A DNA stretch of 64,000 nt from Sphingosinicella xenopeptidilytica. GTDB taxonomy: Bacteria > Pseudomonadota > Alphaproteobacteria > Sphingomonadales > Sphingomonadaceae. Each line of letters begins with the position of its first letter. The first letter of the stretch is position 1. The notes under the pieces are model-generated. The model worked only from the letters and a program-made list of their open reading frames with translations. It made no database searches and was not told the origin of the DNA. Made by a program: the position numbers and the translations under genes. Shown piece after piece: positions 1-7,902 of the stretch. The stretch spans positions 1-64,000 of the forward strand of contig NZ_JBHTIK010000010.1 of NCBI RefSeq assembly GCF_042676985.1, in the 5' to 3' direction.

Positions 1-2
1 CC

Positions 3-122
3 CCCGTCAAAGACGTCGACCTTGCCATCTCAAAGATGGAAACCGCACGAACTAAAGTCGCCCCCAATAAATATCTCGGCATTACCGGCTGGAAACACTC
101 GGGCGTATCTTTCCAGAAATAA
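3..122 (+). CDS. C-terminal fragment of an unidentified protein
   Basis: An open reading frame enters from the left edge and stops with TAA at 120-122, giving a 39-residue tail that ends in GVSFQK. It looks like ordinary protein with mixed charged and hydrophobic residues. Its codons (aaa, aat, tat, tca, act) are clearly richer in A/T than those of nearly every other gene here. It converges on yciB, whose stop codon lies one base beyond. I do not recognise the family, and the fragment is too short to place; it could also be a chance frame. Confidence 0.4.
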   Translation, partial: PVKDVDLAISKMETARTKVAPNKYLGITGWKHSGVSFQK

Positions 123-123
123 C

Positions 124-726
124 CTAATCCGCGCTCCCATCCTTGCCGTGTTTCATCAGGATCGGCGCCTGAGAGGCGGCGAAGATCATCGAGATCACGA
201 GCACGCCCCACACCTTGAAGGCGACCCACTGGTCGAAGGTCAGGTACGCGCGCAGGCCTTCGTTCAGGATCGCCATCGCGAGGAAGAAGAACGCCCAGTT
301 GCGCGTCAGTTTCTTCCAGCCATGGTCGTCCATTTCGGGAAAGCCGCTTTCCATGACGAGCTTGAGCAGCGGGCGGCCGGTCAGGAGGCCGAAGAACAGG
401 ATCGCGGCGAACATCGCGTAGATGATCGTCGTCTTGATCTGGAAGAAGCTTTCGTCGCGCAGGTAGATCGTCATGCCGCCGAACACCGCCACAACGATGC
501 CGGTGAACCACTGCATCGGGCCGATGCGGCCCGTCTTCACCTTGGAGACGACCATGGCGATGGCGGTGGCGATCATGAACGCCGCCGTCGCCCACACCGC
601 CTGATTGACATCGTCGCCGGGGGCGAGGCTGTTCACCGCGAAGAACACGAGCAGCGGCCCGAAATCGAGCGCCATGCGCAGGCCCGAACCCCCGCTCTTC
701 GAAGCCGCTGTCTTGTCTTCCGCCAT
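124..726 (-). CDS. yciB: YciB/IspZ septation-associated inner membrane protein
   Basis: This 200-residue protein is built from about five hydrophobic helices, with short polar loops and a charged N-terminus of about 18 residues. The motifs LDFGPLLVFF near the start, FMIATAIAMV, and RNWAFFFLAMAILNE in the last third are typical of the YciB family. That family sits in the inner membrane and is linked to cell envelope synthesis and normal septation; its biochemical activity is not settled. The ATG overlaps the TAA of ftsY by one base, so the two are almost certainly co-translated. It is the last gene of the leftward dapF-mtaB-ftsY-yciB operon. Confidence 0.93.
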   Translation of the reverse strand: MAEDKTAASKSGGSGLRMALDFGPLLVFFAVNSLAPGDDVNQAVWATAAFMIATAIAMVVSKVKTGRIGPMQWFTGIVVAVFGGMTIYLRDESFFQIKTTIIYAMFAAILFFGLLTGRPLLKLVMESGFPEMDDHGWKKLTRNWAFFFLAMAILNEGLRAYLTFDQWVAFKVWGVLVISMIFAASQAPILMKHGKDGSAD

Positions 727-1691
727 TACGCGTCCTTCTTCGAACCCATGCCCGCAAGCGCGCGGGCGAACTCCGCCGGATCGAACGGGCGCAGGTCGTC
801 GATCTGTTCCCCTACGCCAATCGCGTGAACGGGGAGTTTAGAACGGTCCGCCGCCGCGACGAGAACGCCGCCGCGTGCGGTTCCGTCCAGCTTCGTCATT
901 ACGAGCCCGGTCACACCGGCGACTTCCTTGAAAACGTCGATCTGATTGAGCGCGTTCTGCCCCGTTGTGGCGTCGAGCACGAGCACGACGTCATGCGGCG
1001 CGGATTCCATCTGGCGCTTCAGCACGCGCTTGATCTTGGCGAGTTCGTCCATCAGCCCCGCCTTGTTCTGCAGGCGTCCGGCGGTGTCGATGATCAGCAC
1101 GTCCGCGCCCGCCGAGCGCGCCTTGGTCAGCGCCTCGAACGAAAGCGCCGCAGCGTCGCCGCCCACGGTGCCGGAAACGACAGGGATATTGAGCCGCCCG
1201 CCCCAGATCGAAAGCTGTTCGATGGCCGCCGCGCGGAACGTGTCTCCGGCGGCGAGCATCACCGAATAATCCTGCTCCTGAAACAGGTGCGCGAGCTTGG
1301 CGATGGTCGTGGTCTTGCCCGATCCGTTGACGCCGACGACGAGGATCACGTGCGGGCGCGGGAAGGCCGTCACCTCGATCGGATGCGCCACCTTCGCCAG
1401 CACGGCTTCCACCTCGGCGGCGACGACCGTTTTCACTTCGTCGTCGCTTACCTGCCGATCGAACTTGTCGGCGGCGAGCTTCGCGGTGATGCGCGCGGCG
1501 GTGGCGGGGCCGAGGTCGGAGGCGATCAGCGCCTCCTCGATCTCCTCCAGCATCGCGTCGTCGAGCGGTCGCTTCGAAACGAGCCCGGCGAGATTGTCGC
1601 CGAGCTTGCCGGAGGTGCGCTGAAGCCCGGCGCGGAGCCGCGCGAGCCAGCCTTTGGGTTCTGCCTGTTCTTCGCTCAAATCTTCACTCAC
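726..1691 (-). CDS. ftsY: Signal recognition particle receptor FtsY
   Basis: FtsY is the membrane-associated SRP receptor GTPase that pairs with Ffh (also in this window at 5448) to deliver nascent membrane proteins to the translocon. The 321 residues comprise a short N-terminal region, a helical N domain (about 20-100) and a G domain. The G1 loop GVNGSGKT is at 120-127, followed by DTFRAA, DTAGRL near 202, and TKLDGTARGG from 266. The acidic A domain is nearly absent, as is usual in alphaproteobacteria. The start overlaps the mtaB stop by 8 bp, and its stop shares one base with the yciB start. Confidence 0.97.
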   Translation of the reverse strand: MSEDLSEEQAEPKGWLARLRAGLQRTSGKLGDNLAGLVSKRPLDDAMLEEIEEALIASDLGPATAARITAKLAADKFDRQVSDDEVKTVVAAEVEAVLAKVAHPIEVTAFPRPHVILVVGVNGSGKTTTIAKLAHLFQEQDYSVMLAAGDTFRAAAIEQLSIWGGRLNIPVVSGTVGGDAAALSFEALTKARSAGADVLIIDTAGRLQNKAGLMDELAKIKRVLKRQMESAPHDVVLVLDATTGQNALNQIDVFKEVAGVTGLVMTKLDGTARGGVLVAAADRSKLPVHAIGVGEQIDDLRPFDPAEFARALAGMGSKKDA

Positions 1692-2928
1692 GTGGGGTCG
1701 CTAGCAGCCTCGACGCCTCCGCGCCAGTCACGCGTGCGCGCACGATGCTGCCCGGTAGCGCGGACTGATCGAGTGCGGCGGGCGTGAAATCGGCGGCGTG
1801 GCCAGTGCGCCCGTCCTTCTCCACGAGCATGTCGATGACGTGGCCTTGTTGCGCGGCGAGGTGGGCGGCGAGCCTCTGGGCCGCCGCTTCACGCAGCCGC
1901 GCGGCGCGCGCCTTGCGCTCAGGGACGGTAAGCTGCGGCATCCGTGCGGCGGGCGTGCCGGTGCGCGCGGAGTAGGGGAAGATGTGGCCGAACACGATGT
2001 CGCAGTCGTCGATCAGGCGCAGCGAGTTCTCGAACATCGCGTCGGTCTCGGTCGGGAAGCCCGCGATGATGTCGGCGCCGATGGCGATCTCCGGGCGCTT
2101 CGTCTTCACCGCTTCCACGAAGCGCACGGCGTCGGCGCGCGTGTGGCGGCGCTTCATGCGCTTCAGGATCATGTCGTCGCCCGATTGCAGCGACAGGTGC
2201 AGGTGCGGCATCACGCGCGCCTCGCCCGTGATCGCCTCGACGAGCGCGGGGTCGGCCTCGATCGAATCGATCGAGGAGAGGCGCAGGCGGCGCAATGTCG
2301 GCACGTGGGTGAGGATGCGCTGCACGAGGCTGCCGAGCGTTGGGCTGCCCGGAAGATCGGGGCCGTAGGAGGTGAGATCGACCCCGGTCAGCACCACCTC
2401 CTGCGCGCCGCCGTCCACCAGCCTTTTGATGCGGTCGATGGCGAGGCCTGCGGGCACGCTCCGCGAATTGCCGCGCGCGTAGGGGATGATGCAGAAGGTG
2501 CAGCGGTGATCGCAGCCGTTCTGCACCTCCACGAAGGCGCGCGTGTTGGCGGAAAAGCCGTCCAGCAGGTGCGGCGCCGTTTCGCGCACCGCCATGATGT
2601 CGCCGACGCGCACGCGCTCTCCGCCCAGCAGCGTGGCGGCGTCCAGCTTCTCGGCATTGCCGACGACGCGGGAAACTTCGGGCATGGCGGCGAAGCCCGC
2701 CGCCTCCACCTGCGCCGCGCAGCCGGTGACGATCACACGCGCCTCCGGGCGTTCACGCTTCAGGCGGCGGATCGTCTGCCGCGCCTGCCGCACCGCCTCG
2801 CCGGTGACGGCGCAGCTGTTGATGACGATGGTGTCGCTGTCTCCGGCGGCGGCGAGGTGCTGCCGGATGATCTCGCCCTCGTAGATGTTGAGCCTGCAAC
2901 CGAGGTTGATGACCTGATGGTCGCTCAA
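1684..2928 (-). CDS. mtaB: tRNA t6A37 methylthiotransferase MtaB
   Basis: MtaB is a radical-SAM enzyme that converts t6A37 to ms2t6A37 in tRNAs reading ANN codons. The protein has 414 residues. N-terminal methylthiotransferase-domain cysteines are at 11, 39 and 70, and the radical-SAM CxxxCxxC motif is at C139/C143/C146. A TRAM-like C-terminus follows. I chose the TTG at 2928-2926: the family N-terminus (VINLGCRLN) starts directly after it, and this TTG overlaps the dapF TGA. The reading frame stays open much further upstream, but that part lies antisense to nothing meaningful and inside dapF. It is translationally coupled to dapF upstream and ftsY downstream. Confidence 0.93.
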   Translation of the reverse strand: MSDHQVINLGCRLNIYEGEIIRQHLAAAGDSDTIVINSCAVTGEAVRQARQTIRRLKRERPEARVIVTGCAAQVEAAGFAAMPEVSRVVGNAEKLDAATLLGGERVRVGDIMAVRETAPHLLDGFSANTRAFVEVQNGCDHRCTFCIIPYARGNSRSVPAGLAIDRIKRLVDGGAQEVVLTGVDLTSYGPDLPGSPTLGSLVQRILTHVPTLRRLRLSSIDSIEADPALVEAITGEARVMPHLHLSLQSGDDMILKRMKRRHTRADAVRFVEAVKTKRPEIAIGADIIAGFPTETDAMFENSLRLIDDCDIVFGHIFPYSARTGTPAARMPQLTVPERKARAARLREAAAQRLAAHLAAQQGHVIDMLVEKDGRTGHAADFTPAALDQSALPGSIVRARVTGAEASRLLATPRE

Positions 2929-3731
2929 GCGTAGGCCTCGAGGTCGATCTCGCCGGTGAAGGCGGTGGTCGCGGGGCCGGTCATCACGATGTGGTTGTCG
3001 TCCCGCCATGCGATCGAGAGATCGCCGCCGGGCAGCGTCACCGTCACAGCGCGGCCGACGAGTCCGCGCCGCATCGCCGCGATCGCGGTGGCGCACGCCC
3101 CGGTGCCGCAGGCGCGCGTCAGGCCGACGCCGCGCTCCCACACCCGCAGGCGGATGTGTTCGCGCGAAACGATGCTTGCAGCGTTCACATTGATGCGCGC
3201 CGGGAACAGCGGGTCGTGCTCGATGATCGGCCCCAGCCGTTCGAGGTCGATCGCGTCCGTATCCGGCACGAAGAACACGACGTGCGGGTTGCCGACATTC
3301 ACCGCGACCGGGTTCTCCAGCGTTTCCCAGCCGACGGGCATGTGCAGCGTGTCCATCGCGTAGGCGAGCGGGATCTCGTCCCAGCCGAAGCGCGGCGCGC
3401 CCATGTCGATGCTGGCGCCGTCCGCCGTCGCGGTGCCCTCGATGAGGCCGGCAGCCGTTTCGATCACGGCATTCGCCCCGATCACCTGCGCCACGCAGCG
3501 GGATGCGTTGCCGCACGCCTCCACCTCGCCCCCGTCAGCGTTCCAGATCCGCATCCACGCATCGGCTCGGTCGGATCGTTCGATGACGATCAGCTGATCG
3601 CAGCCGACGCCCGTATACCGGTCCGCGATGGCCCGCACCTGCTGCGCCGTCAGCGACAGCGGATCGCGACGCGCATCGAACACGACGAAGTCGTTGCCAA
3701 GGCCGTGCATCTTGAGAAACGGGCGAGTCAT
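2925..3731 (-). CDS. dapF: Diaminopimelate epimerase
   Basis: DapF interconverts LL- and meso-diaminopimelate, the last epimerisation before lysine and peptidoglycan precursors. The 268 residues show the two catalytic cysteines in their signature contexts: C73 in ACGNASR and C208 in RACGTGACA. GLGNDFVV at the N-terminus is also typical. The start is ATG at 3731, which gives MTRPFLKMHGLGND; the longer open frame upstream encodes Arg-rich junk. It is the first gene of the dapF-mtaB-ftsY-yciB operon and is transcribed divergently from the lipoprotein methyltransferase gene, 91 bp away. Confidence 0.96.
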   Translation of the reverse strand: MTRPFLKMHGLGNDFVVFDARRDPLSLTAQQVRAIADRYTGVGCDQLIVIERSDRADAWMRIWNADGGEVEACGNASRCVAQVIGANAVIETAAGLIEGTATADGASIDMGAPRFGWDEIPLAYAMDTLHMPVGWETLENPVAVNVGNPHVVFFVPDTDAIDLERLGPIIEHDPLFPARINVNAASIVSREHIRLRVWERGVGLTRACGTGACATAIAAMRRGLVGRAVTVTLPGGDLSIAWRDDNHIVMTGPATTAFTGEIDLEAYA

Positions 3732-3822
3732 CGCGCCCGCATGTAAGGATTGCACACGCGCAAGTCCATGCACGTGCCCGTCGCATTGCCTGCGCGGCAG
3801 CGTTCGCGGTAGACAGGGCGCA

Positions 3823-4533
3823 ATGAATCGCCGCGTCCTCCTGCTGTCTTCGCTCGTGCTGCTGGCGGCCTGCAAGGCGCCGCCCGCGCCACCGTCACCG
3901 CCCGGCGAGGACAGCTTTCCGTCCGTCGAGCGGCCCGTCGCCGAGATCGTCAGCGCCCAGTTTTCAGACGAGGAAAGCCGCGAGCAGGCGGGCGAGGCAC
4001 GCCGCGTGATGGACCTGATGGGTATCGCGCCCGGCTCAATTGTCGCCGATATCGGTGCCGGGCGGGGCTATTACACGGTGAACCTCTCGCGCCGTGTGGG
4101 CGAAGCCGGCCGCGTCTATGCCGAGGACATTTTCGAGAACACTGTGAACGACCTGCGCGGCCGCGTGCACGCTGCGGGGTTCAGCAACGTCTCGGTGGTG
4201 CTCGGCACGCCCGGCGATCCGAAGCTGCCGCCGCAGAGCCTCGACCGCGCGCTCCTCGTGCACATGTATCACGAGATCGAGAATCCTTACGAACTGCTCT
4301 GGAACCTGCGCACCAGCCTGAAGCCTGGCGCACTCGTGGGTATCGTCGACGCCGACCGGCCGACACGGAACCACGGCACGCCGCCGTGGCTGCTGGAATG
4401 CGAGGTGCTGGCGATCGGTTTCGAGCGGCAGGCGCTGCACGAGCTGGACGGCAAGTCGTACCTTGCGATTTACGCGGCGACGAAGCCGCGTCCACGTCCG
4501 ATCGACATCCAGCCCTGCCGGTCGGCGCCGTAA
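3823..4533 (+). CDS. Predicted lipoprotein with SAM-dependent methyltransferase fold
   Basis: The 236-residue protein begins with a lipoprotein-type signal: a basic start, a Leu-rich core and the lipobox LAAC with C17 as the acylation site. A Pro-rich linker of about 15 residues follows. The rest looks like a class I methyltransferase, with motif I VADIGAGRGYYT at 74-85, an acidic residue after strand 2 (YAEDIFENTV) and the later LLVHMYHEIENP and LKPGALVGIVDAD segments. The substrate is unknown. A methyltransferase fold on an exported lipoprotein is odd, since SAM is cytosolic. The ATG at 3823 was chosen because the signal sequence starts there. Confidence 0.78.
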   Translation: MNRRVLLLSSLVLLAACKAPPAPPSPPGEDSFPSVERPVAEIVSAQFSDEESREQAGEARRVMDLMGIAPGSIVADIGAGRGYYTVNLSRRVGEAGRVYAEDIFENTVNDLRGRVHAAGFSNVSVVLGTPGDPKLPPQSLDRALLVHMYHEIENPYELLWNLRTSLKPGALVGIVDADRPTRNHGTPPWLLECEVLAIGFERQALHELDGKSYLAIYAATKPRPRPIDIQPCRSAP

Positions 4534-4567
4534 ACGCCCGGAGGCGTCCACGGCGCCGTGAGGCTTG

Positions 4568-5113
4568 TTAGAAGTGGAACACGACCGCCGCAGTCGGGCG
4601 GATGCTCTGGAATACGTCGAACGTATCGACAGCAAGGCGCAGGCGCACGCCGCTCTCGCCGGTCACGCCGCCAAGGCCGATGTCCTTCGGGCCGACCTCG
4701 ACGCCGAAGCCATACAACTCGTTGCGATCATCGCCGATATCGGTGTTGACCCACTGATAGCCGGCACGTCCGAAGAACATGCCGCTCTCGCCGATGCGGA
4801 TGCCCAGGTGGCCAGTGACGCCATACTCCCAGTCGATGTCGTTGAAGCCCTTGGCGACGTTGCCCTCGACGCCGGTGACGAACGGCCCGAGCGGGATGTT
4901 GACGCCGGCGAAACCGGTGACAAGACCGCCCTTGGCGCTGCCCTGCGTTTGCAGCAGGCCCTTGTTGCCGGTGTCGAAATCATGCCAGCCGCCACCAATG
5001 CCGACATAGGGCTCGATGCCGAAGGCGCGGCTGCCGTCCGGCGCTTCCTGAGCGCTCGCGGCGGCAACAGGAAGGGTGGCAGCGGCGAGCGCTGCGATCA
5101 GAATGGCTTTCAT
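4568..5113 (-). CDS. Outer-membrane beta-barrel protein (opacity/porin-like)
   Basis: The 181-residue protein starts with a Sec signal peptide (MKAILIAALAAATLPVAAAS, cut after ASA at about residue 21). Alternating Gly/aromatic strands typical of small eight-stranded outer-membrane barrels follow, and it ends in VVFHF, with the terminal Phe recognised by the Bam machinery. A GNKGLLQTQ loop and repeated GVEGN/GVEVG segments fit loop-strand alternation. No specific function can be assigned. The start at 5113 has a purine-rich AGAGGA about 8 bp upstream. It converges on the lipoprotein gene, 34 bp away. Confidence 0.85.
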   Translation of the reverse strand: MKAILIAALAAATLPVAAASAQEAPDGSRAFGIEPYVGIGGGWHDFDTGNKGLLQTQGSAKGGLVTGFAGVNIPLGPFVTGVEGNVAKGFNDIDWEYGVTGHLGIRIGESGMFFGRAGYQWVNTDIGDDRNELYGFGVEVGPKDIGLGGVTGESGVRLRLAVDTFDVFQSIRPTAAVVFHF

Positions 5114-5447
5114 GGAATTTGTCCTCTTACGCTTGGGGCTCCATGGGGCGAAACCCATGGCCCGGGGCTGAACACCTCGCCGGCCTATTGCCCGGTTGAA
5201 CCGGCGACCCGGACATAACTGGCGGGTTGGGTGTCCGGTTGCATCGGCGGGGCGAAACCGGCCCGTAGTGTTGCGGGGCGGCCACATTGCGGGCCTGCTG
5301 CATTGACATCGCGTGTGCGTAGGCCTAGGGGAACCCCGCTTTTTCTTGAAAGCACGAGTACGAGACGCGTCCACGGATGCACGCCGGTCAGCGAAGATTC
5401 GCCCACCGGCGCGTTTTGCGTTGGGGCGTCCGGCATAGGGAAGTTGG
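5114..5447. other. 334-bp intergenic region between the porin-like gene and ffh
   Basis: This gap between divergent genes carries no convincing ORF or RNA gene. A 7-bp inverted repeat CCATGGG/CCCATGG with a 6-nt loop lies at 5141-5160, inside the probable 5' leader of the porin-like gene. A near-perfect palindrome CCGGTT-G-AACCGG is at 5192-5204. A perfect -35 hexamer TTGACA at 5303-5308 faces ffh, but its 17-bp-spaced -10 (TAGGGG) is poor. The region lacks the conserved SRP RNA core, so it is not the 4.5S RNA gene. Confidence 0.5.
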
Positions 5448-6881
5448 ATGTTCGAAAGCCTTTCAGAGCGTCTTGGCGGTGTCTTCGATCGCCTTCGCGG
5501 TCGCGGTGCGCTGACCGAGGCGGACGTGCGCGCAGCGATGCGCGAGGTTCGCGTCGCGCTTCTGGAAGCCGACGTCGCGCTCCCCGTCGCCAAGAGCTTC
5601 ATCGACAAGGTCACGGAACGGGCCGTCGGCGCCGAGGTCACCCGTTCGGTCACGCCGGGCCAGCAGGTCGTCAAGATCGTGCACGACGAGCTTGCGGCGA
5701 TGCTCGGTGGCGATGCCGAAGGGCTTGAGCTCGATGTGACGCCGCCCGCTGTTGTCATGATGGTCGGCCTCCAGGGCTCGGGCAAGACGACGACGACCGC
5801 GAAGATCGCGAAGCGCCTGAAGGAGAAAGACCGCAAGAAGGTCCTGATGGCGTCGCTCGACGTCAACCGCCCGGCCGCGCAGGAGCAGCTTCGCGTGCTC
5901 GGTGAGCAGACCGAGGTTGCGACGCTGCCGGTGATCGCCGGGCAGCAGCCGGTCGATATCGCCCGCCGCGCTTTGCAGGCCGCGAAGTTGCAGGGCTTTG
6001 ACGTGCTGATGCTCGATACGGCGGGCCGTCTGCACGTCGATGCCGCGCTGATGGCGGAGATGCAGAGCGTCGCTGCCGTGCAGGTGCCGCAGGAAATATT
6101 GCTCGTCGTCGACTCGCTGACGGGTCAGGACGCCGTGAACGTCGCCGAGAGCTTCTCGAAGCAGGTCGATCTGACCGGTGTCGTGCTCACCCGCATGGAC
6201 GGCGACGCGCGCGGCGGTGCTGCGCTTTCGATGCGGCACGTGACCGGCAAGCCGATCAAGTTTGTGGGCGTCGGCGAAAAGCTCGATGCGCTCGATGCGT
6301 TCGATCCGCAGCGCGTCGCGGGCCGCATCCTTGGCATGGGTGACGTCGTCAGCCTCGTCGAGAAGGCCGCGGCGACGATCGAGCAGGAAGACGCCGAGCG
6401 CATGGCGGCGAAGCTCGCCAAGGGTCAGTTCGACATGAACGACCTGCGCGCGCAGCTTCAGCAGATGCAGAAGATGGGCGGCATGGCGGGCCTCATTGGG
6501 ATGCTTCCCGGCATGGGCAAGCTCGCCGCGCAGGCCGAGAAGGCGGGCGCCGACGACAAATTGCTCGGCCGCATGGAGGCGGTGATCCTCTCCATGACGC
6601 CGAAGGAGCGCGGCAAGCCCGAACTTTTGAACGCGAAGCGCAAAATCCGCATCGCGAACGGCGCGGGGACAACGGTGCAGGAGGTGAACAAGCTCCTGAA
6701 GATGCACCAGGAAATGTCCACGGCGATGAAGAAGATCCGGAAGATGGGCGGCATGAAGGGGCTCGCCGGTCTCATGGGGAAAATGGGCGGGGGTCTCCCC
6801 GGCCTTGGTGGTCTCGGAGGATTGGGGGGAGGCGGGATGCCGCAGCTGCCGCCCGGCTTCGACAGGTTCAACAAGCGTTAG
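5448..6881 (+). CDS. ffh: Signal recognition particle protein Ffh
   Basis: Ffh binds signal sequences and 4.5S RNA and docks with FtsY. In the 477 residues, the N domain covers about 1-95 and the G domain about 96-295, with G1 GLQGSGKT at 107-114, DVNRPAA at 138, DTAGRL at 190 and TRMDGDARGG at 248. The Met-rich M domain runs from about 300 to 430 (MNDLRAQLQQMQKMGGMAG, LPGMGK). The tail after 430 is a Gly/Met/Pro-rich stretch. The start MFESLSERL is the family start. It is followed after 29 bp by rpsP, the usual order in alphaproteobacteria. Confidence 0.98.
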   Translation: MFESLSERLGGVFDRLRGRGALTEADVRAAMREVRVALLEADVALPVAKSFIDKVTERAVGAEVTRSVTPGQQVVKIVHDELAAMLGGDAEGLELDVTPPAVVMMVGLQGSGKTTTTAKIAKRLKEKDRKKVLMASLDVNRPAAQEQLRVLGEQTEVATLPVIAGQQPVDIARRALQAAKLQGFDVLMLDTAGRLHVDAALMAEMQSVAAVQVPQEILLVVDSLTGQDAVNVAESFSKQVDLTGVVLTRMDGDARGGAALSMRHVTGKPIKFVGVGEKLDALDAFDPQRVAGRILGMGDVVSLVEKAAATIEQEDAERMAAKLAKGQFDMNDLRAQLQQMQKMGGMAGLIGMLPGMGKLAAQAEKAGADDKLLGRMEAVILSMTPKERGKPELLNAKRKIRIANGAGTTVQEVNKLLKMHQEMSTAMKKIRKMGGMKGLAGLMGKMGGGLPGLGGLGGLGGGGMPQLPPGFDRFNKR

Positions 6882-6910
6882 AGTTCAGTTCAAGCAAGGA
6901 AACAAAGAAA

Positions 6911-7393
6911 ATGGCTATTTCCATCCGTCTCGCCCGCGGCGGCGCCAAGAAGCGCCCCGTCTACCGCATCGTCGTCGCCGATTCGCGCAACCCGCGCGAC
7001 GGCAAATATCTGGAGCGCCTCGGCACCTACAACCCGCTGCTGCCGAAGGATTCGGGCGAGCGCGTGAAGCTCGACACCGAGCGCGCCGCGCACTGGCTGA
7101 AGGTCGGCGCGCAGCCGTCTGACCGTGTTGCCCGCTTCCTCGATGCCGCGGGCCTCATGAAGCGCACTGCGAAGAACAACCCGAAGAAGGCCGAGCCGGG
7201 CGAGAAGGCCAAGGAGCGCGCCGAAGAGCGTGCCGCGAAGGCCGCCGAGGCGGAAGCCGCCGCGAACGCGCCGGCCGAGGAAGAAGCGCCTGCGGAAGTG
7301 GCTGCCGAAGCTCCCGCCGAGGAAGCTGTTGCTGAAGCGGCTCCGGAAGCGGTTGCCGAAGAGGCGCCGGCTACCGACGAGACGGCCGCGTAA
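6911..7393 (+). CDS. rpsP: 30S ribosomal protein S16 with Ala/Glu-rich tail
   Basis: S16 is a small primary 16S-rRNA-binding protein. Residues 1 to about 83 (MAISIRLARGGAKKRPVYRI, RNPRDGKYLERLGTYNP) form the conserved core. The remaining roughly 77 residues are a low-complexity tail of Ala, Glu, Pro and Lys, so the protein is about twice the minimal family length. Extended S16 tails occur in several alphaproteobacteria. It heads the rpsP-rimM-(hydrolase)-trmD-rplS run, with a 3-bp gap to rimM. Confidence 0.98.
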   Translation: MAISIRLARGGAKKRPVYRIVVADSRNPRDGKYLERLGTYNPLLPKDSGERVKLDTERAAHWLKVGAQPSDRVARFLDAAGLMKRTAKNNPKKAEPGEKAKERAEERAAKAAEAEAAANAPAEEEAPAEVAAEAPAEEAVAEAAPEAVAEEAPATDETAA

Positions 7394-7396
7394 ATC

Positions 7397-7870
7397 ATGT
7401 CCGAACGCCGCGTCACGCTTGCCGCCGTCACCGGTGCGCATGGCGTGACCGGCGAAGTGCGGCTGAAGATCTTCGCTGAAGATCTCGGCCGTTATACGCG
7501 CTTCAACGACGGCGCGCTGACGCTGAAGTCGCTGCGCATCATTCCCAAGGGTGCGATCGCGCGCTTCGCTGAGGTTGCGGATCGGAACGCTGCCGAGGCG
7601 CTGCGGGGTACTGCGCTTACCGTCCCCCGCTCGGAATTGCCGCCGCTCGAGGCGGGCGAATACTATCATTTCGATCTGATCGGCCTTCCCGCCGAAACCG
7701 ATGAGGGCACCGCTCTCGGCCATGTCGTCGCGGTGGAAAACTTCGGCGCGGGAGACGTGCTGGAGATCGAGCGACCGGGCGGCAAGCGCTTCATGGTGCC
7801 TATGAACGCCGATGCCGTGCCGGCCTGGGACGATCAGCGGCTGGTGGTCAACGCGGCCTTCGTCGCATAA
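7397..7870 (+). CDS. rimM: 16S rRNA processing protein RimM
   Basis: RimM is a small maturation factor for the 30S head that binds S19. The 157 residues contain the N-terminal barrel (LAAVTGAHGVTGEVRLKIF) and a C-terminal PRC-barrel domain (YYHFDLIGLPAET to FMVPMNADAVPAW). The ATG at 7397 follows the rpsP stop by 3 bp, so coupling is likely. The length is normal for the family. Downstream there is a 32-bp gap to a secreted serine hydrolase gene rather than the trmD expected next. Confidence 0.95.
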   Translation: MSERRVTLAAVTGAHGVTGEVRLKIFAEDLGRYTRFNDGALTLKSLRIIPKGAIARFAEVADRNAAEALRGTALTVPRSELPPLEAGEYYHFDLIGLPAETDEGTALGHVVAVENFGAGDVLEIERPGGKRFMVPMNADAVPAWDDQRLVVNAAFVA

Positions 7871-7902
7871 TCCGAAGCTTCGGTCTTTTCGAAGGGGGAC
7901 TC

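Noticed and set aside
5114..5447. Possible 4.5S SRP RNA gene next to ffh
   Set aside because: The conserved tetraloop-and-internal-loop core of SRP RNA could not be found on either strand.
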